Source: Burkholderiales bacterium
Lineage (GTDB): Bacteria; Pseudomonadota; Gammaproteobacteria; Burkholderiales; Usitatibacteraceae
Direction of reading: 5' to 3'
Assembly (NCBI GenBank): GCA_025359285.1
Contig: JANYGV010000168.1
Coordinates: 1-50,116, forward strand
DNA length: 50,116 nt
A program made the translations under genes and the position numbers. Below, in pieces: positions 45,742 to 50,116 of this stretch (position 1 is the first letter of the stretch; every line of letters starts with the position of its first letter). The notes under the pieces were generated by a model that had not been told where the DNA came from, searched no databases, and saw only the letters and a program-made list of their open reading frames with translations.

Positions 45742-48700
45742 GGCTTTTCTTCCAGCGGTTGGGTGTTAGGGTCGGGGTCGGGGTCGGGCGCAGAACCAGA
45801 ATCAGCGCTGTCATCAGATGTTGAATTTGCGGGCAGCGGCGCAAAATAACCAATGATCAGGATTAAAACAGCGACACCAATAAACGCGACCACCCGCGCC
45901 AAACCGCCGCGGTTCCACACATCAACGGCGCCTAATTTCAAAATCGTCAAGCCGAGCAGCGCCGCACCCAGCATCCACAACCCGCGTCGGGCGCGGCGAT
46001 GCCCTGAAATCATCATGATCAGCGCCAGGGTAGACCATAAAATCGCATATCCGGTCTGCACCAGCGATGAGTCAAATAGTTGCTCACCGCTCCACGGCAC
46101 CGCAAAAAAATGATGGCAAATGCGCAGCCAGATGGTGTTGATCAATATAAAGCTCAGCGCCACATACGGAATCCAAATACGCGGCGAAGACAGCGCTGAA
46201 TTCAGCCCGGCAGCCATAGCTAATCGTCGCATCATCAGGACCCACAAGACCCCACCCGCCAGCGTCAGCGCCACCGTGAGCTCGGTAGGATTTAATAGGG
46301 GAATATAGGGCAGCGGCGCGGCATTTCCGTCCGAGAAAAGCGCCAAAGCGAGTGCTCCTAAATAAGTGCCGACCACCAAGGGCAAGGCCGCTACAAAAAT
46401 ATAGCTCTGCAAATACGGCAATAGCGGCCAGCGTTCGGGTGCGGTGTCGTTAGCGGTGGCGCGCTTTGCCCAAACGATCAGCACCACCAGCGCGACGAGG
46501 GCTGCCATCACCAACGTGACCGATGCCCATGCGGTGCGCCATAAATCGGCATCCGTCACCAGCCTGGCCAGCGCTCCGCCGCCCAGAACAACCACGATCC
46601 AAACCGTGAACGCATGACAAATCGCAAACCACTTGCGGGGCGAACTTTCATCGCGATGTTCGTCATTTTTTTCGTCACTTGTTTGATCACTAGCGCGTAA
46701 CAGCCAGAGGTGAGTAATCAACGCCAGCGGCCAAATAATGAGACCAATTCGGTTGAATCCCGCGCTGGCGTCGATGATCGAGATTGCGGCAAACAGGGCA
46801 AGAAGCGGCGTCGCCACATTCGCCATAGAGCGCGCGGCGGCCCAGCGAAGCCGCCTACCCACCATGAAGCTCAATGCCGCACTTAATAAGATTACCAACA
46901 TGGAGGCCAGCGGCTGATCCGCGCGCGGCATCAACAGATGTTCAGCCGAGAAATAACTCTCACCGGCGACGATGGCTGAAAGGTTGCGGGTGATCTCCTC
47001 GACCAGCGCCACGCACCAAACCAGAAACGCATAAGGGTAGGCGATGTGTGCCAGCCATTGCTCCAGCAGCAGAAACGCCAGTTGAAACACCGATGCCGGA
47101 TGAGTTTCTGCCGTCTCGCTGTCTTCAGCTTTTTCAAGTTCCTCGCGTTCGCGACGCAACACCCACGCAATCACGGTCGCGCCTGCTGCAATCAACAGCA
47201 GTCCCATAAATTGGGTGTTCAAAAAGAATTGGCTCACCTCTCGCGCGGGCTCCCACGCACCGCCAGAAACGCCAAGGTAAAACGTGCAGATTGCCACGGG
47301 CTGCAGCGCTAAGCCAAACGCGCGCGCCAGCCAACGTTGTTGCCGCCACCCTACCCAAACAATCGCAGCCCCTTCGATGGCCCACGCGGCGGCGGTAACC
47401 TCAGCGCCGAATGCCAGCGGGATGGCGAGCGTGGCAAAGCCAACACCAATCGCCAATAGACTTTCGCCGCCCAGGAAGGCAGATCTCGGCGCATCGTGAA
47501 GGCGCGCTCGGCGCGCTTGCCAAAGCGCTAGCGCAAGATATACACCACCGGAAACCAATGCAGAGAACGCGCTCGCATAGTGAATCAAATCAGGGGTGGC
47601 GCGAACCATCGCCGCCTGCAAGCCAAAGCCCACCAGCGCCATGCCAAACAGCAGGGTGCCATCGACGTAGCCGGTGCCCGCGGTGGAATTTGGCCCATGA
47701 CGACGGTTCGCGTAGATCAGTGCAATCGCAATATAAATTGCCCAGTTCGCGATTAAAAATAGCTGGCAGCTGGCGTAATAAATCGGTTGATATCGATCCT
47801 GCGCCCACGCACTAGCAATACCAAAGCTGAGAACAAAGCTGACGACGCTCAACGCTCGCCAACTCTTGAAACCCGCAATTATCATGACCGCAATATTGAG
47901 CAGGGTGTAGTACGAAAATAGCGCGATATGACTGCCGCCGCCGGTCGATAGTAATAGCGGCACCAGGAAACCGCCGGTAAAGCCAATGAACGCCATCGCG
48001 CGGGAATTTTGCAGTAGTGACAAAACTGTTGATAGCGCGCACACCGCGATCATCACCACGAAGGCAAAGCGTGGATCGATCAGGTGATACAACTTGAAGG
48101 CGGCGAAAATCGTCAAATACAGTACCGCTACTGCCGCTCCCTGCAACGTCAGCGCGTAGCCGGGCCGTGCCGCCTTGGTGCGCCAGCCCACCACCAATAA
48201 CGCCACCGCCGCCAAGCTGATCGCGGCTAAGCGAATTTCAATCGGAACGAGGGCGTTATCGACCGCATATTTGGCTAAGAACAGCAGTCCCAAAAACAGC
48301 ACCACGATACCGATGCGAACCACGGTATTGCCGCCGAACAACCAGTTTTTTGCGGCGGTAATACCGCGCTCGATGGCGGTGGGTTCGCTCGACGCCGACG
48401 AGCGCTGCACGGGCTGCTGGCGAGCACGGCCGGTGGTGTCCTGGGTGGTACTCGATGCGGCACTTTGGCGGGCGGGATTACGTTGCGCGGCCAGCGTGTC
48501 ATCAGGATTTAATGCGGGGCCAGAATCTGTGGCGATACCGTCCACCGCGGGGGTGGGGGCTAGGCCTGGGGTCGCCATCACTGGTGATTCAATCTCGATA
48601 TTGCTTGAACGATCCACGACAGCGGCGGCGGCTGACATTGCCATGACCGCGGGCTCGGTTAATTGAGGCTTAGCCTGCGCGGTGGTTTGCGGTGCCGTGT

Positions 48701-48935
48701 TCAGGCTAGCGAGGCGCGCCGCTTTTTGTTTTCTTGCCTCTTCCGCCTCCCACGCCGCCGCGAGTGCACGTTGGGCATCGGCGACCGATTTTTTCAGTTT
48801 CGCACTGATAATTAGCTGAAGGCTCAAGCCCGCCAGCAAGCCCCAAAATCCGCCCAGAAAACTAGAAAAAAAAACGTCACGTCCCAGCGCCCCACCAAAT
48901 ATTGCGCCCCAGATAAGACCCCATAAAATCAGCAT
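45738..48935 (-). CDS. DUF2339 family large polytopic membrane protein
   Basis: A 1065-residue inner-membrane protein with more than twenty likely membrane helices. It opens with a short hydrophobic hairpin (about 1-47), a helical segment (about 50-90), and a low-complexity cytoplasmic-looking linker (about 90-190). The first conserved block is NWLFGGNTVVRIGIVVLFLG, with FLAKYAVDNALVPIEIRL next, the DUF2339 signature region. The C-terminus ends in a DPDPDPN repeat encoded by GGGGTC-type hexamers (about 45769-45792). Role unknown. It is coupled to the DUF3999 gene by a four-base overlap. I cannot say which compound, if any, it transports. Confidence 0.88.
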   Translation of the reverse strand: MLILWGLIWGAIFGGALGRDVFFSSFLGGFWGLLAGLSLQLIISAKLKKSVADAQRALAAAWEAEEARKQKAARLASLNTAPQTTAQAKPQLTEPAVMAMSAAAAVVDRSSNIEIESPVMATPGLAPTPAVDGIATDSGPALNPDDTLAAQRNPARQSAASSTTQDTTGRARQQPVQRSSASSEPTAIERGITAAKNWLFGGNTVVRIGIVVLFLGLLFLAKYAVDNALVPIEIRLAAISLAAVALLVVGWRTKAARPGYALTLQGAAVAVLYLTIFAAFKLYHLIDPRFAFVVMIAVCALSTVLSLLQNSRAMAFIGFTGGFLVPLLLSTGGGSHIALFSYYTLLNIAVMIIAGFKSWRALSVVSFVLSFGIASAWAQDRYQPIYYASCQLFLIANWAIYIAIALIYANRRHGPNSTAGTGYVDGTLLFGMALVGFGLQAAMVRATPDLIHYASAFSALVSGGVYLALALWQARRARLHDAPRSAFLGGESLLAIGVGFATLAIPLAFGAEVTAAAWAIEGAAIVWVGWRQQRWLARAFGLALQPVAICTFYLGVSGGAWEPAREVSQFFLNTQFMGLLLIAAGATVIAWVLRREREELEKAEDSETAETHPASVFQLAFLLLEQWLAHIAYPYAFLVWCVALVEEITRNLSAIVAGESYFSAEHLLMPRADQPLASMLVILLSAALSFMVGRRLRWAAARSMANVATPLLALFAAISIIDASAGFNRIGLIIWPLALITHLWLLRASDQTSDEKNDEHRDESSPRKWFAICHAFTVWIVVVLGGGALARLVTDADLWRTAWASVTLVMAALVALVVLIVWAKRATANDTAPERWPLLPYLQSYIFVAALPLVVGTYLGALALALFSDGNAAPLPYIPLLNPTELTVALTLAGGVLWVLMMRRLAMAAGLNSALSSPRIWIPYVALSFILINTIWLRICHHFFAVPWSGEQLFDSSLVQTGYAILWSTLALIMMISGHRRARRGLWMLGAALLGLTILKLGAVDVWNRGGLARVVAFIGVAVLILIIGYFAPLPANSTSDDSADSGSAPDPDPDPNTQPLEEKP

Positions 48936-49075
48936 GCTGTGGTTCCTTTTAATGGTTGATGCTTCGTCAGCCAGCCTTCGATATCATGTTGCAAGTCGTC
49001 TCGTCGAGATAGATTGGCTAGGTGCAATATCGGCAGACTTCTTCAAGCAAAAGTGCTCTAAACGCCCCTTCAGTG

Positions 49076-50116
49076 CTAGGGTTTAGGTAAAAATACTTCC
49101 AGCAAATCATTCAAGAATAGCCGCCCTTTTGCGCTGGGTTTGATATGCAAATGATCACGCTCAATCAAGCCTAACGCGGTCGCTTTATCGAGTTCGCGAG
49201 AAATCGCCGAAATCGGTAAACCGGTGCGCTCTACAAACAAGGAATTTGCAAAACCTTCATTGATCCGCAGCGCGTTCAACATAAATTCAAAGGGCACTTC
49301 CGCGACGCTGACCATTCTCTCCTCTTCGTTGCTTAGGCCCAGTGCGGCTTTTTCCATATAACTTTTGGGTTGCTTGAATCGTGCTTCGCGGGTGATGCCG
49401 CGCGCAGGGTCGGGGTAAGAAATCTTGCCGTGCGCGCCCGCGCCAATGCCGACGTAATCGCCGAATTGCCAATAATTCATATTATGTTTTGAGCGCTTGC
49501 CGGGTCGGGCATAGGCGGACGTTTCATAGTGATCAAAACCACCAGCATTCAGTTTCGCCTCGATCATATCCTGCATATCGGCCGCAATATCGTCATCCGG
49601 CAGCGGTGGCGGGAAGCGATGAAACAGCGTGTTCGGTTCCAGCGTCAAATGGTAAATCGACAGATGATGGGTGTTGAATGAAAGCGCGGTATCGATATCA
49701 GTTTCGCATTCGGCCAAGGTTTGATTCGGCAGCGCGAACATCACATCGAGGTTGATATTGTCAAAATTGCGCTGCGCAATATCAATCGCGCGCCGTGCTT
49801 CGTCGCCGTTATGAACGCGGCCCAACGCCTTCAAATGCGCCGCGTTAAAACTTTGAATGCCAATAGAGAGCCGATTCACACCCGCGTCGCGAAAGCCGCG
49901 AAATTTTTCCGCTTCAAAGGTGCCCGGATTCGCTTCCAGCGTAATCTCGGCCTCCGAATCGAGGGTGACGCGGGCACGGACCGCGGCGAGAATCGTATCG
50001 ATACCGCGCGCCGAAAATAAACTGGGCGTGCCGCCGCCTAAAAAAATCGAGTACACGCGCCGACCCCAGATTTTCGGCAGCATGTAATCCAGATCTGAAA
50101 TCAGACAATCAATGTA
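49076..50116 (-). CDS. hemW: HemW, coproporphyrinogen III oxidase-like radical SAM protein, 5' end outside window
   Basis: HemW is a radical SAM haem chaperone often annotated as a coproporphyrinogen dehydrogenase. The frame is open to the window edge at 50116 (about 347 residues visible), so the N-terminal CxxxCxxC cluster motif is not seen. Visible features are IFLGGGTPSLFS, ITLEANPG, GVNRLSIGIQSFN, HLKALGRVH, NLDVMFALPNQT, HLSIYHLTLEPNT, HYETSAYARPG, and HNMNYWQFGDYVGIGAGAH, then a C-terminal HemW winged-helix region. An ATG at 50083 is inside the protein, not its start. The 140 bases after the DUF2339 start hold no clear feature. Confidence 0.94.
   Translation of the reverse strand, partial: YIDCLISDLDYMLPKIWGRRVYSIFLGGGTPSLFSARGIDTILAAVRARVTLDSEAEITLEANPGTFEAEKFRGFRDAGVNRLSIGIQSFNAAHLKALGRVHNGDEARRAIDIAQRNFDNINLDVMFALPNQTLAECETDIDTALSFNTHHLSIYHLTLEPNTLFHRFPPPLPDDDIAADMQDMIEAKLNAGGFDHYETSAYARPGKRSKHNMNYWQFGDYVGIGAGAHGKISYPDPARGITREARFKQPKSYMEKAALGLSNEEERMVSVAEVPFEFMLNALRINEGFANSLFVERTGLPISAISRELDKATALGLIERDHLHIKPSAKGRLFLNDLLEVFLPKP

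Overview
The window looks like a chromosomal stretch from a betaproteobacterium. The evidence is gene order and protein character: pilM-N-O-P-Q followed by aroK-aroB with PBP1A divergent; hemL-thiE-thiD next to a rubredoxin gene and a pilG-H-I-J-chpA chemosensory cluster; and a di-haem cytochrome c4 beside ysxC/engB. Genus cannot be decided from what is visible. No tRNA, rRNA, prophage, insertion sequence or CRISPR array was seen. Base composition looks moderate and even throughout, so this reads as core genome rather than an island.

Layout. 1-953: 3' part of metE, broken by a heptamer-repeat insertion. 1027-7992 (minus): the type IV pilus assembly operon pilMNOPQ, a terminator, then aroK and aroB (shikimate pathway). 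8335-11540 (plus): PBP1A and an unrecognised nucleotidyltransferase-like protein, closed by a nested-hairpin terminator. 11552-13460 (minus): ysxC and hemB, with a strongly structured stretch of about 160 bases between them that resembles a small RNA on the plus strand. 13528-18436: cytochrome c4 (plus), then a GGDEF protein, hemL, thiE and thiD (minus). 18609-29664 (plus): rubredoxin and the Chp-type chemosensory system pilG, pilH, pilI, pilJ, chpA. 29829-32518 (minus): uppP, a DUF1439 lipoprotein, dusA. 32674-39315 (plus): prlC, a DUF4124/glutaredoxin protein, xth, and a GAF-PAS-GGDEF-EAL protein. 39329-44026: GT4 glycosyltransferase, psd, a membrane-anchored class III aminotransferase and a small histidine-rich membrane protein. 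44248-48935 (minus): the DUF2339/DUF3999 membrane pair. 49076-50116 (minus): hemW, running off the window edge.

How the genes work together. Two blocks concern type IV pili and twitching: the PilMNOPQ envelope-spanning machine and the PilG/H/I/J/ChpA pathway that controls pilus extension and retraction. Two c-di-GMP proteins lie nearby. PBP1A and UppP serve peptidoglycan synthesis and undecaprenyl recycling. HemB, HemL and HemW belong to tetrapyrrole metabolism; ThiD and ThiE make thiamine phosphate.

Points most worth a second look: the repeat insertion that separates MetE from its last zinc-ligand cysteine (about 730-755); the four-hairpin candidate RNA between ysxC and hemB; a possible envelope-lipid gene group at 39.3-44.0 kb; the NTase-like protein with an altered active-site motif; a duplicated Shine-Dalgarno at 34801-34834; and the N-terminal extension of PilJ bracketed by a duplicated motif. 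The known systems here are standard. The candidates for something undescribed are the RNA element and the lipid-like group, and both are hypotheses.
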